Below are positions 1-8,207 of a DNA stretch of 29,302 bases, one piece after another (position 1 is the first letter of the stretch; every line of letters begins with the position of its first letter). The translations under genes and the position numbers were made by a program. The notes beneath the pieces are model-generated. The model saw only the letters and a list, made by a program, of their open reading frames with translations, ran no database searches and was not told the origin of the DNA. The DNA lies in assembly GCA_900547005.1 (NCBI GenBank), contig URER01000031.1:1-29302 (forward strand), read 5' to 3'. Source of the DNA: an uncultured Prevotella sp. (GTDB lineage Bacteria; Bacteroidota; Bacteroidia; Bacteroidales; Bacteroidaceae).

Positions 1-52
1 GAATACATGCCTGTCACGCATGGGGTCACGGGTTCGAGTCCCGTACGCACCG
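1..52 (+). tRNA. tRNA-Asp(GUC), 5'-truncated by the window edge
   Basis: This is the 3' part of a tRNA. The anticodon stem is CATGC (6-10) paired with GCATG (18-22), and the 7-nt loop carries GTC at 13-15, which reads Asp. The T arm is ACGGG (28-32), TTCGAGT, CCCGT (40-44). The acceptor 3' strand is ACGCACC (45-51) with discriminator G52, and CCA is not encoded. The 5' acceptor and D arm lie before the window. A rho-independent terminator follows directly, so this is the last gene of its transcript. Confidence 0.95.
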
Positions 53-53
53 C

Positions 54-91
54 AAGACGAGTCAAGAGCAATCTTGGCTCGTCTTTTTTTT
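54..91 (+). terminator. Rho-independent terminator after tRNA-Asp
   Basis: A 13-bp stem (55-67 with 72-84, one G-T pair) closes a GCAA loop and runs into eight T residues (84-91). This is a strong intrinsic terminator for the tRNA transcript. Confidence 0.93.
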
Positions 92-117
92 GGCCCCCTT
101 AGCCCCCGGCGGGGGAA

Positions 118-197
118 TTTAGAGGTAAGAGGTAAGGAGTGAGCCATCTTTATGACACATTTCTCTTACCTCTTACCTCCCACCTCTTACCTCTAAA
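118..197. repeat. Inverted repeat with 16-nt arms
   Basis: TTTAGAGGTAAGAGGT (118-133) is matched exactly by its reverse complement at 182-197. A further internal copy of the right-arm core, TTACCTCTTACCTC, lies at about 165-179, so alternative pairings are possible. It is probably a small palindromic intergenic element. No function is evident. Confidence 0.75.
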
Positions 198-493
198 ATA
201 GTAAATTCCTTTTACAATTGAAATCGTGTCAACTTTTGTTAAATATAGGCTCCGTTACAATTTTCGGGCGTTTTTCGCCACCAAAAAATCCAATTCAAAA
301 CTCAAAATTCGTAATTCAAAATTGCAACGGAGCCTCCGTTAGAGAAAAAATGAGTCGATTTTTGTCGAAAATTGACGTCCGGAAAAACACGCAAAAATGG
401 CAAAATCGGGCAATTTAACGTTCGTTTACGTTCAAAAGTGGCACTTTTAGAGTCCGTTTGTGGCACTTTTGGAGTGCAACGGAGGCTCCGTTA

Positions 494-537
494 GAGCCTA
501 AAAGTGCCTCCGTTAGAGTCTAAAAGTGCCTCCGTTA
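494..537 (+). repeat. Tandem 22-bp repeat (two full units)
   Basis: Two head-to-tail 22-bp units (494-515 and 516-537) differ at one base; each reads GAG(C/T)CTAAAAGTGCCTCCGTTA. A partial unit (GCTCCGTTAGAG) precedes them, and the same CTCCGTTAG core recurs near 330-345. The motif AAAAGTGCC also occurs inverted at 436-470 as GGCACTTTT. Confidence 0.8.
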
Positions 538-839
538 GAAAATAATGGGGGTAACAACGGCTTCCAAAACGGGTAAAAACGCATAAAAAAGAGGTAAACC
601 TCTGATTGCCAGAGATTTTCCTCTAAAATGGGCAAAAAGCCGTATTTTCGCGTTTTTGAGCACGAGGAAAGTTTCGTTTGTAAATTCGCGAGTTTTGAGG
701 GTGATAAAATTGAGAAAGGAGACAGGAGAGGGGAGAGAGAAATGCTTTTCTTGAGGATTGAGGATGGTGGATTGAGGATTGAGAAATGCTTTGTTGGTAA
801 CTTCTAACTCAAAACTCGTTCGAATGCTTTACAGCTTGC

Positions 840-986
840 AAGGCTGTTGAAGCGTGATTTGCAATCCGCTTCCCGGGAGTATAAGCATTTATAATGCGCA
901 ATACCAAATTAATATATCCGAGCGGATTGAAAATCCTCATACTCCAATCGGGCGGATTGAAAATCACGCCCGAACCCCGAAAACCC
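840..986. repeat. Long hairpin-forming repeat, copy 1 (left flank of the RAYT gene)
   Basis: The repeat begins AAGGCTGTTGAAGCGTGATTT and ends CCCGAACCCCGAAAACCC. Outer arms of 18 nt (852-869 and 952-969) pair with one mismatch. Inner arms GGAGTAT (876-882) and ATACTCC (939-945) pair exactly. A second GCGGATTGAAAATC copy lies at 922-935. A near-identical element in the same orientation lies at 1709-1883, so the pair brackets the transposase gene as REP/BIME-like elements. Confidence 0.85.
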
Positions 987-1079
987 TTTAAGTCCTGAGT
1001 GAACCCAATTATGCCAGAACCGACTGAACCGCAAATCCGCCTGAATATCTAATTCCATAACAAGTTTTTTATTTTATAT

Positions 1080-1110
1080 TTTGTCGTATAAAGGATTGTA
1101 TGTATCTTTG
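1080..1110 (+). promoter_or_regulatory. Bacteroidota-type promoter for the RAYT gene
   Basis: TTTG (1080-1083), a 19-nt spacer and TATCTTTG (1103-1110) match the Bacteroidota housekeeping consensus. It lies about 36 bp before the RAYT start codon. Confidence 0.7.
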
Positions 1111-1145
1111 TGCCCATTCGTATTTTGTAAAATAAATATCAATAG

Positions 1146-1691
1146 ATGAAGAACACGATAGATATTATAAAGGAAATGTATTTTATCACCACAACGGTGA
1201 TAGATTGGATAGATATATTTACACGACCTCAATACAAACATATAGTTTTAGAATCCCTTGAGTATTGCCAAAAACATAGAGGCTTGGAAGTTTATGCCTG
1301 GGTACTGATGCCGAATCATCTGCACGCGATAGTTAGTGCAAAAGATGAAACAACGGTTGCGGATATAATGCGTGATTTTAAGAAATTCACGAGCAAGAAG
1401 ATTATAGAAATACTAAAGGATGACGAGAAGGAAAGTCGCAGGGAATGGATGCTTGACCGTTTTCGATTTGTCGGCAAAAACGATAATAAAATCAAGAACT
1501 TTCGTATTTGGCAAGATGGTTACTATCCTGAACTTATATACTCACTTGATTTCTATCATCAGAAGTTAGATTATATACATAACAACCCTGTACGGCAGGA
1601 GTTTGTTATACGGCAAGAAGATTACTTATATAGTTCGGCTATTGATTATGCCGGTAATAAGGGGTTGATTGATGTTATTGTCATGACATGA
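1146..1691 (+). CDS. REP-associated tyrosine transposase (RAYT, Y1_Tnp/IS200-like)
   Basis: This 181-aa protein belongs to the Y1/HUH transposase superfamily. The metal-binding HUH motif is visible as His58-Leu-His60 within WVLMPNHLHAIV, and YIHNNPV at 143-149 supplies the likely catalytic tyrosine, Tyr143. Length and motif order fit RAYTs, single-copy IS200/IS605 relatives that nick single-stranded REP hairpins and are thought to spread them. That function is known for the family rather than shown here. The gene is bracketed by direct copies of a long palindromic repeat (840-986 and 1709-1883), which are its probable substrates. It has its own promoter (1080-1110) and no operon partner. The ATG at 1146 follows an A/T-rich leader; the next in-frame Met (residue 11) would remove N-terminal sequence usual for the family. 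Confidence 0.9.
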   Translation: MKNTIDIIKEMYFITTTVIDWIDIFTRPQYKHIVLESLEYCQKHRGLEVYAWVLMPNHLHAIVSAKDETTVADIMRDFKKFTSKKIIEILKDDEKESRREWMLDRFRFVGKNDNKIKNFRIWQDGYYPELIYSLDFYHQKLDYIHNNPVRQEFVIRQEDYLYSSAIDYAGNKGLIDVIVMT

Positions 1692-1708
1692 GTTTATTGG
1701 CAACCCGA

Positions 1709-1883
1709 AAGGCTGTTGAAGCGTGATTTGCACGTATTGTTGAGCGAAGCGAAAATCCGCTTCCTGAGAGTATAAGCATTTATAATGCGCTTAATAATAC
1801 ATTATAATATTATTTTTTTCGCATTGCAAATGCTTATACTCCAATCGGGCGGATTGAAAATCACGCCCGAACCCCGAAAACCC
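1709..1883. repeat. Long hairpin-forming repeat, copy 2 (right flank of the RAYT gene)
   Basis: This has the same orientation and ends as the copy at 840-986. Outer pairing: GCGTGATTTGCA (1721-1732) plus ATCCGC (1755-1760) against the 18-nt arm at 1849-1866, interrupted by about 22 extra bases. The inner arms GAGTATAAGCATTT (1768-1781) and AAATGCTTATACTC (1828-1841) pair perfectly over 14 bp, and AATGCG (1784-1789) pairs with CGCATT (1820-1825). The whole can fold into a long cruciform. Confidence 0.85.
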
Positions 1884-1917
1884 ATTGAGTTTTAGCCTTC
1901 CGCTTCCGAACCCAAAT

Positions 1918-1938
1918 CCCCCCACCGGGGGGCAGGGG
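1918..1938. repeat. G/C-run palindrome
   Basis: Six C, ACC and six G, followed by CAGGGGGG, form a short palindromic element. It is similar in kind to the one at 103-115 and to the larger element inserted in the aminotransferase gene at 18757-18847. These look like one class of dispersed C-run/G-run repeats in this genome. Confidence 0.6.
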
Positions 1939-1978
1939 GGCTGAAAATGATGTAAGTTTACTTTTTTTAACACGGAAT

Positions 1979-2011
1979 ATTGTCCCTAATTCTCCTATTT
2001 TGTTAATTTTG
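1979..2011 (+). promoter_or_regulatory. Promoter for the secreted-protein gene and possibly the SusC/D locus
   Basis: TAATTTTG (2004-2011) fits the -7 consensus TAnnTTTG, and ATTG (1979-1982) stands 21 nt upstream as a weak -33. An A-rich leader of about 45 nt leads to the ATG at 2061. Confidence 0.6.
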
Positions 2012-2060
2012 CAGCACAAACTAATAAAAAACAAACATATCTAATTAAAACAAACAAGTT

Positions 2061-2750
2061 ATGAAGAAAATTTTTACTCTCGTAGCTGCCGCTATGATGG
2101 CAGTTGGTGTTAATGCACAAAAGGAATGGAACTTCTCTAATTGGACTGCTGCGGGATATACTGCAACTACAACAATAGACGGTTTGACTGTTTATGCCGC
2201 AGAAAATCCGAACGACGCTTCTAAACCATACAATGTTGTGGTTGACGCCAGTAAGAAGACAATTGATGAGGTTAAATATACTCAACGTATCAAGTTAGGT
2301 GGTTCTGGCGGTTTTGAAAAGGATGAATCTCAAGATCCTGTTGTTACATATTGGGATAAACCAAAATATAGAGTGTTGGCTTTTGATGTAACAGGAGACT
2401 GCGACATATATGTTGCATTTGCTCATGCAAGTTCAAGTGGTGATGACCGTACTTTGATGATAGCAAAATCAGACGGAACAGAGATTGGTACGGCTACTGT
2501 GTCAGCAGGTCAGATTACTTCTACTACTATAAAATATACAGGCGCAGCAACAACTGTTTTCGTATATAGTAAAAATAGTGGTATAAACCTTTATGACTTG
2601 AAGTGGACTCTGACTCAAACAGGTATCAGCAATATCACCGCAGATAAGGCTAACGCCAACGCTCCTATCTACAACCTCGCAGGTCAGCAGGTATCTAAGG
2701 ACTTCAAGGGTGTTTGCATCCAGAACGGTAAGAAGTTCATCAACAAGTAA
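2061..2750 (+). CDS. Secreted protein with Prevotella-type C-terminal tail, function unknown
   Basis: The 229-aa product starts with a clear Sec signal peptide (MKKIFTLVAAAMMAVGVNA, probable cleavage before Gln20). The body is rich in Thr, Ser, Asp and beta-type sequence, with no catalytic motif I recognise. The last 30 residues (APIYNLAGQQV, then GVCIQNGKKFINK) match the short C-terminal tail seen on many exported Prevotella and Bacteroides proteins, which resembles a shortened type IX secretion sorting domain; surface export is therefore inferred. It lies 331 bp upstream of susC on the same strand and may be co-expressed with it, for example as a glycan-binding accessory protein. That role is a guess from position. 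Confidence 0.8.
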   Translation: MKKIFTLVAAAMMAVGVNAQKEWNFSNWTAAGYTATTTIDGLTVYAAENPNDASKPYNVVVDASKKTIDEVKYTQRIKLGGSGGFEKDESQDPVVTYWDKPKYRVLAFDVTGDCDIYVAFAHASSSGDDRTLMIAKSDGTEIGTATVSAGQITSTTIKYTGAATTVFVYSKNSGINLYDLKWTLTQTGISNITADKANANAPIYNLAGQQVSKDFKGVCIQNGKKFINK

Positions 2751-2756
2751 GAAAGA

Positions 2757-2861
2757 ATTGCGAAAGCAATAGACGATAGGGGAGCAGTCCCCCGAATGAA
2801 TCAGCATAAGGAATAATGTAGCAGCAGTGAGGACATCGATGATGTTGCTTATTCCTTATGC
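2757..2861 (+). other. Three consecutive hairpins between the secreted-protein gene and susC
   Basis: Just after the stop codon lie ATTGC-GAAA-GCAAT (2757-2770, GNRA tetraloop), GGGGA-GCAG-TCCCC (2779-2792), and GCATAAGGAATAA (2804-2816) paired with TTATTCCTTATGC (2849-2861), 13 perfect bp with a 32-nt loop. No T run follows, so a classical terminator is not evident. They could protect a 3' end, attenuate transcription into susC, or mark an RNA leader. The rest of the gap to 3081 is A-rich, without a TAnnTTTG promoter that I can find. Confidence 0.6.
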
Positions 2862-3081
2862 TTCTCTGTGAAAACAGAATGATGCCATGAAATGAAACAT
2901 CTACCGAGCAATCTAAAAACTAAATCCGAGAGGAAACAATTTATTAGTCTGCTTAAAACTAAAACGAATAAAACAAATCGAGATAAAACAACATTGATAG
3001 AGTAATGCGAGTGTGGAATGACGATTACACATTGGCAGTTCTATATAAAATCAATTTAATAACTAATAAAACAAACAAACT

Positions 3082-6000
3082 ATGTCTGGTAATTTGAAAA
3101 CTTTTCGAATTGCGCTTGTAATGTTCTTTCTCCTAATCGGGGGGGGCATTGTATCTGCGCAGACAATCAAAGGAAATGTTAAGGACTCGGCCGGTGAACC
3201 AATCATCGGAGCAACAGTCCAGGAGAAGGGCGGACAAGGCGGTGCTGTTACCGACCTTGACGGTAACTTCTCACTCAATCTTACCGCCAGCAAGCAACTC
3301 ACCATCTCATACATCGGTATGAAGACAAAGACGGTGAACGCTGCGGGTAAGAGCAGTATTAACGTAGTTCTCGAGGACGACGCTACCTCGCTGAACGACG
3401 TTGTCGTAATCGGTTACGGCTCGGTGCGCAAGAAAGACTTGACCGGTTCCGTGGCTACGGTCAACAGCGAGACCCTTCAGGCAGTGCCGGTGGCTTCGGC
3501 TTCAGAGGCCCTCACGGGTAAGATGGCCGGTGTGCAGGTAACAACAACCGAGGGTTCGCCTGACGCAGAGGTTAAGATCCGTGTGCGTGGTGGTGGTTCT
3601 ATCACCCAGAGCAACGACCCGCTCTACATCGTCGACGGATTCCCTGTTGACGGAATCGGCGACATCCCTGCGAGCGACATTGAAGACATCACAGTATTGA
3701 AGGACGCTTCTTCTACCGCTATCTACGGTAGCCGTGGTGCTAACGGTGTTATCCTCGTTACTACAAAGAGCGGTAAGAGCGGCAAGGTGAACGTTTCTTA
3801 CAACGCTTATTATAGCTGGAAGAGCATAGCAAAGACTATGGATGTTCTCTCTCCATACGACTACGCTAAGTGGCAGTATGAGCTTGCACTGCTCAACAAT
3901 CCTAATGACATATCTTCTTATACAGATTATTTCGGTAACTATCGTGATTTGGATATGTATCAGAATGTTGCCGCAAACGATTGGCAGGACATCGTTTACG
4001 GTCGTACAGGCCACACGTTCAACCAGAGCTTGAACATCACAGGTGGTTCAGAGACCGTGAAGTATGCATTCAGCTACGCTCACATGAACGACAAGGCCAT
4101 CCAGATTGGTTCTAACTTCAAGCGCGACAACTTCAGCTTGAAATTGAACACCAAACCTACAAAGCGTACGACTCTCGACTTCCAGGTACGTTATTCTGAT
4201 ACAGACATCCGCGGTGGTGGTGCAAATGACGCTACCGGTGCATACGATACAGACCGTCGTCTGAAGTATGCTCTTATCTATACTCCTGTGCCATTGGCTA
4301 ACCTCGACGCGAGCGTAGGTGCAGACGACGATGACCTCGGAAACCTCTATAACCCTGTTGTATCTCAGTATGATAACGACCGTAAGAAAGAGCGCAAGCA
4401 ATTGAACTTCGCAGGAGCTTTCGGCTGGGAAATCATCAAGAACCTCAAACTCAAGGCCGAGTTAGGTTATGACTCTTATAATATGTATGACCAGCGTTTC
4501 TTCGGTACCACATCATACCAGTCAAGAAACCAGTATTCAGACTATCCTGGACAGCCGGGTATCACCCTTGACGACACAAACCGTCATCGTTTCCGTTCTA
4601 CAAACACCGCAAGTTTCGACTTCAAGAACATCTTCAAGAGCGACAAGCACAGCTTGAACTGGATGGTTGGTCACGAGTATGTGATAACAAAGTTGAGAAC
4701 ACACTCTGACGAAATCCACGGTTTCCCGACAGACTTCGATGCAAACACAGCATGGAAACTGACAGGACAGGGCAAGCCGCTGAAGGTGAACGACATTTAC
4801 AGCGCAGACGACAAACTGCTCTCTTTCTTCACTCGTGCAAACTATAACTTCATGGACAAGTACTTGCTGAGCGTTACGTTCCGTGCCGATGCTTCTTCTA
4901 AGTTCTCTAAGGACAATCGTTGGGGTTACTTCCCATCAGCAGCTTTGGCTTGGCGTATCTCTTCAGAGAAGTTCATGGCAGGCACACACTCATGGTTGGA
5001 TGACTTGAAGCTGCGTTTCAGCTACGGTACAGCCGGTAACAACAACATCCCGACAGGTCAGTTGAGTCAGGAGTATAACGCATTGACAGGCTCTGGCGCA
5101 CTCTGGGTGAACGGTTTCGATACTATGTGGGCACCTTCTAAGATGATGGCCAATCCGGATCTGAAGTGGGAGACAACCATCACACGTAACCTCGGACTCG
5201 ACTTCACGCTCTTCCGCGGTAAGTTGAACGGTAGCATCGAGGCTTATATTAATACGACAAAAGACCTTCTCATCAAGTTCCCTGTAAGCGGAACAGGTTA
5301 TGACAGCCAGTACAGAAACATGGGTAAGACCGAGAATAAGGGTCTTGAGGCCAGCTTCACGTGGCACGCCATTGACAAGAAAGACTGGGGTATCGACATC
5401 AACGGTAACATCGGTTTCAACAAGAACAAGATTAAGGATCTCGGCGGCATGACCGATTTCGGCGCAGAGACACGCTGGGCTTCTTCTGAAATCGGTGAGG
5501 AATACGTGATTGCAGTAGGTGGTCAGGTAGGTGAAATCCGCGGTTACAAGTGCGCAGGCCGCTATGAGGTGGACGACTTCAAGGGCTATAATGCTACAAC
5601 CGGCCTCTGGGAGCTGAAAGACGGAGTGGCTGACGCTTCTCCTGTTGTAGGAACAATACGTCCGGGTTCACTCAAACTCGTTGATATGCCATCTAACGAA
5701 GACGGAACAGGTAACGGAACAATCGGTGAGGAAGACAAGTCTATCATCGGTAATGTTAACCCGGACTTCGCCGGCGGTTTCGGAATCAACGCACGTGCAT
5801 ACGGTTTCGACCTGAGCGCAAACTTCAACTTCAGCGTTGGCGGACAGGTTTACAACGCCAACAAGATTGAGGGTACATCAACAGGCAAGTATCAGTATCG
5901 TAATATGTACGACGTGATGGGCGACGGCAAGCGCTGGACCAACCTCAATCCGGACGGTACTCTTTGCAATGATCCTGAGAAACTTGCAGCGATGAATGCC

Positions 6001-6318
6001 AACACCACAATGTGGTCTCCATACATGAAGCAGATGATACTTACAGACTGGGCAATCGAGGACGCTTCTTACCTGCGCCTTAACACCCTTACATTGGGTT
6101 ACACACTGCCGCAGACACTCACCAAGCGTGTGGGCATCAACAGCCTGCGCTTCTACTGCACAGCTTACAACGTATTCTGCATCACAGGATATGACGGCTT
6201 CGATCCTGAGTCAGACTGTATCCGCAAGAGCGGTCAGGAGAGCTTGACACCGGGTTGCGACTACTCTGGTTATCCACGCAGCCGCCAGTTCGTAGTTGGT
6301 CTCAACTTGAATTTCTAA
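3082..6318 (+). CDS. SusC-family TonB-dependent outer-membrane transporter
   Basis: The 1078-aa product has a signal peptide ending near VSAQ (about residue 27), a carboxypeptidase-regulatory-like beta-sandwich (about 28-105: IKGNVKDSAGEPIIGATV, then SYIGMKTKTV), a TonB plug (about 110-230, with GYGSVRKKDLTGSV and DPLYIVDGFPVDGIGDIP), then a 22-strand-type barrel ending in the aromatic-terminated VVGLNLNF. SusC proteins import oligosaccharides through the outer membrane with a SusD lid, powered by TonB. The SusD gene follows after 24 bp, so the two are co-transcribed. An A-rich leader (AATAAAACAAACAAAC) precedes the ATG. An unusual run of eight G residues (3139-3146) encodes part of the signal peptide. 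Substrate cannot be read from sequence; the DUF4957/5123-like partner downstream suggests pectin-type glycans. Confidence 0.95.
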   Translation: MSGNLKTFRIALVMFFLLIGGGIVSAQTIKGNVKDSAGEPIIGATVQEKGGQGGAVTDLDGNFSLNLTASKQLTISYIGMKTKTVNAAGKSSINVVLEDDATSLNDVVVIGYGSVRKKDLTGSVATVNSETLQAVPVASASEALTGKMAGVQVTTTEGSPDAEVKIRVRGGGSITQSNDPLYIVDGFPVDGIGDIPASDIEDITVLKDASSTAIYGSRGANGVILVTTKSGKSGKVNVSYNAYYSWKSIAKTMDVLSPYDYAKWQYELALLNNPNDISSYTDYFGNYRDLDMYQNVAANDWQDIVYGRTGHTFNQSLNITGGSETVKYAFSYAHMNDKAIQIGSNFKRDNFSLKLNTKPTKRTTLDFQVRYSDTDIRGGGANDATGAYDTDRRLKYALIYTPVPLANLDASVGADDDDLGNLYNPVVSQYDNDRKKERKQLNFAGAFGWEIIKNLKLKAELGYDSYNMYDQRFFGTTSYQSRNQYSDYPGQPGITLDDTNRHRFRSTNTASFDFKNIFKSDKHSLNWMVGHEYVITKLRTHSDEIHGFPTDFDANTAWKLTGQGKPLKVNDIYSADDKLLSFFTRANYNFMDKYLLSVTFRADASSKFSKDNRWGYFPSAALAWRISSEKFMAGTHSWLDDLKLRFSYGTAGNNNIPTGQLSQEYNALTGSGALWVNGFDTMWAPSKMMANPDLKWETTITRNLGLDFTLFRGKLNGSIEAYINTTKDLLIKFPVSGTGYDSQYRNMGKTENKGLEASFTWHAIDKKDWGIDINGNIGFNKNKIKDLGGMTDFGAETRWASSEIGEEYVIAVGGQVGEIRGYKCAGRYEVDDFKGYNATTGLWELKDGVADASPVVGTIRPGSLKLVDMPSNEDGTGNGTIGEEDKSIIGNVNPDFAGGFGINARAYGFDLSANFNFSVGGQVYNANKIEGTSTGKYQYRNMYDVMGDGKRWTNLNPDGTLCNDPEKLAAMNANTTMWSPYMKQMILTDWAIEDASYLRLNTLTLGYTLPQTLTKRVGINSLRFYCTAYNVFCITGYDGFDPESDCIRKSGQESLTPGCDYSGYPRSRQFVVGLNLNF
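3139..3146 (+). repeat. G8 homopolymer inside the susC signal-peptide region
   Basis: Eight consecutive G residues encode Gly-Gly-Gly at about residues 20-22 of SusC. Homopolymer G tracts early in surface-protein genes can change length by slipped-strand mispairing. A one-base change here would abolish the transporter. Whether that happens is unknown. Confidence 0.9.
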
Positions 6319-6342
6319 TCAAACAAATAAGACTTTTAAGCA

Positions 6343-8181
6343 ATGAAAAATTATATAAAGTTATCCATTATGTCATTGTCGCTTGCCGGTCTTATGACCT
6401 CCTGCGACATGGACGCACCGACTCAGTCTACTCTTGATGAGAGTTCTGTGTTCTCACAGTATTCTCTTGCTGAGTCAGAAATCATGTCAATCCATGTTTC
6501 TTTCGGTGAGACAAACTCATATCGCGGACGTTTCCTGCCTTTCTACGGACTGAATACCGACCTTGAGACAGGTAGCGGAACGCAGCCGTCATACAGCAAG
6601 GCGATGTCTTATAGCGACAAAGAGTCGATGTGGGGATATAACACTCTGGCTACAAACGGCCAGATGAACACAGAGAATAACGCATACTCTAAGTTCTATG
6701 AAGGTATTGAACGTGCCAACCTCGCCATAAAGGGCATCCGCCAATATGGTAATGTAGAAGGCAACAAGGACATGGCGCAGCTCCTCGGAGAGGCATTGAC
6801 ACTGCGCGCTGTGGTCTACAATGACCTTTTGAAGGCATGGGGTGACGTTCCGGCACGCTTCGAGCCGAACAATCCTACGAACGTTTATATGCCGCGCGAG
6901 AATCGCGACGTTATCTATAAGCAACTTCTTGCCGACCTGAAAGAGGCTGAGGATTATTGCTACTGGCCGAACGAAAGTCCGATTACAGCGAGCACAGAGC
7001 GCGTAAGCAAGAGTTTCGTTAAAGGACTCCGCGCACGTATCGCCCTTTATGCAGGCGGTTACGGTCTTCGCGGCGACGGCTTCCGCAAGAGCAACGACCC
7101 GGAACTGGCTACGGACAAGATGTATCAGATTGCTAAGGAAGAGTGTATAGACATCATCAACAGCCGTCGCAACACACTCGGCGAGTTCAAGGACAACTTC
7201 ACAAAGCTCTGTGAGGACAATGTAACTGCCGGTGGCGAGAGCCTTTGGGAAATACCATTCTCATCCGGTCGTGGCCGTGTGCTTTACACATTCGGCGTGA
7301 AACACCAGAAGGCAGACCAGTACACAAGTCAGCCGCAGGGAGGTGTTAACGGTCCGATGCCATACCTCTATTATGATTATGACGTAGACGATATCCGTCG
7401 CGACATCACTTGCGTACCTTACGAGTGGAGCGATTTGGAGAACGGAAAGGCTAAACAGAAACTTCGCGGAATCAACAAGTGGTGCTTCGGTAAGCTCCGT
7501 TACGAGTGGATGAAGCCGGAGCGCGCGCTCAACCTCGGTGCTAACGACGATGGTATCAACTGGCAGTATATGCGTCTGGCTGATGTCTACTTGATGGCAG
7601 CAGAGGCCGTGAACGCACTCGACGGCCCCCAGGCAGCTTGGCAGTATCTGAAGCCGGTTCTCGACCGTGCTCTTCCTGCTGACAAGGTAACAGCATTGCA
7701 GGCTAAATACACAGCAAGCAAGGATGCTTTCTTCAACGGAATCGTTGAGCAGCGTGCCTTCGAGCTTGCCGGAGAGATGTTGCGTAAGGCAGACCTCGTG
7801 CGTTGGGGTATCATTGATACCAAGATGGCAGAGGCTAAGCAGAAGCTCACACAGCTTGCAAACCGTCAGGGTGCATATGCAGACCTGCCTGTTAAGCTCT
7901 ACTACAAGACTGCCGACGATGGCGAGACAATCCTGGTTTATGGTTTGAATCACGGTGATACAGACGATGAGGGTGCTGCACTTTCATCAGAAGATTATCA
8001 TTCAACAAAATGGTTCGTTGATGATAAGACCGGCGCAAATCTGCTTACTGATGACTATATCAACGGTCTCTATGTGAATACTCCGAGTCTGAACTGTCTC
8101 TGGCCTATCTGGCAGACATTCATCGACAAGAGCAACGGAATGCTTAACAATGACGGCAACTACGGTCAGTTGAGTAATTAA
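6343..8181 (+). CDS. SusD/RagB-family glycan-binding lipoprotein
   Basis: The 612-aa product has a lipoprotein signal peptide with lipobox LMTSC (lipidated Cys21). The typical SusD layout follows: an N-terminal alpha-helical TPR-like part (for example EGIERANLAIKGIRQYGN and LLGEALTLRAVVYNDLLKAWGDVPARFEPN, about 115-175) and C-terminal ADVYLMAAEAVNAL plus QRAFELAGEMLRKADLVRWGI (about 410-490). SusD proteins cap the SusC barrel on the cell surface and bind the incoming glycan. The length is slightly above the usual 500-600 residues. It sits 24 bp after susC and 26 bp before the next lipoprotein gene, in one operon. Confidence 0.95.
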   Translation: MKNYIKLSIMSLSLAGLMTSCDMDAPTQSTLDESSVFSQYSLAESEIMSIHVSFGETNSYRGRFLPFYGLNTDLETGSGTQPSYSKAMSYSDKESMWGYNTLATNGQMNTENNAYSKFYEGIERANLAIKGIRQYGNVEGNKDMAQLLGEALTLRAVVYNDLLKAWGDVPARFEPNNPTNVYMPRENRDVIYKQLLADLKEAEDYCYWPNESPITASTERVSKSFVKGLRARIALYAGGYGLRGDGFRKSNDPELATDKMYQIAKEECIDIINSRRNTLGEFKDNFTKLCEDNVTAGGESLWEIPFSSGRGRVLYTFGVKHQKADQYTSQPQGGVNGPMPYLYYDYDVDDIRRDITCVPYEWSDLENGKAKQKLRGINKWCFGKLRYEWMKPERALNLGANDDGINWQYMRLADVYLMAAEAVNALDGPQAAWQYLKPVLDRALPADKVTALQAKYTASKDAFFNGIVEQRAFELAGEMLRKADLVRWGIIDTKMAEAKQKLTQLANRQGAYADLPVKLYYKTADDGETILVYGLNHGDTDDEGAALSSEDYHSTKWFVDDKTGANLLTDDYINGLYVNTPSLNCLWPIWQTFIDKSNGMLNNDGNYGQLSN

Positions 8182-8207
8182 CAAACCAATTATTTCAGAA
8201 CAAAATC

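Larger units (their letters stand above)
92..839. other. Gene-free, repeat-rich intergenic stretch
   Basis: I see no credible gene here. The stretch holds a GC palindrome (CCCCC-GGC-GGGGG, 103-115), a 16-nt inverted repeat (118-133 with 182-197), low-complexity AATTCAAAATT-type sequence (290-325), several copies of a CTCCGTTAGAG motif (near 330-345 and 485-540), a near-palindrome AAAAGTGGCACTTTT (434-448), and a 12-bp direct repeat GAGAAATGCTTT (737-748 and 781-792). These are typical of Prevotella/Bacteroides intergenic repeats. The 66-codon open frame at 218-418 is built from them and is not convincing. Confidence 0.7.

Noticed and set aside
218..418. 66-codon plus-strand open frame
   Set aside because: Translated from AATTCAAAATT-type low-complexity repeats and CTCCGTTAG motifs; no start context or family resemblance.
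486..540. CRISPR array
   Set aside because: Only two adjacent 22-bp units without spacers and no cas genes; a tandem repeat.
1791..1973. 60-codon minus-strand frame
   Set aside because: Lies in the hairpin repeat and the G/C-run palindrome; composition reflects the repeats.
1..1980. tRNA-Asp as attachment site of an integrated island
   Set aside because: No integrase gene and no direct repeat of the tRNA 3' end found elsewhere in the window.
3001..3081. susC promoter around TTGGCA and TATAAAAT
   Set aside because: Resembles an E. coli -35/-10 by chance; it does not fit the Bacteroidota consensus seen elsewhere in the window.
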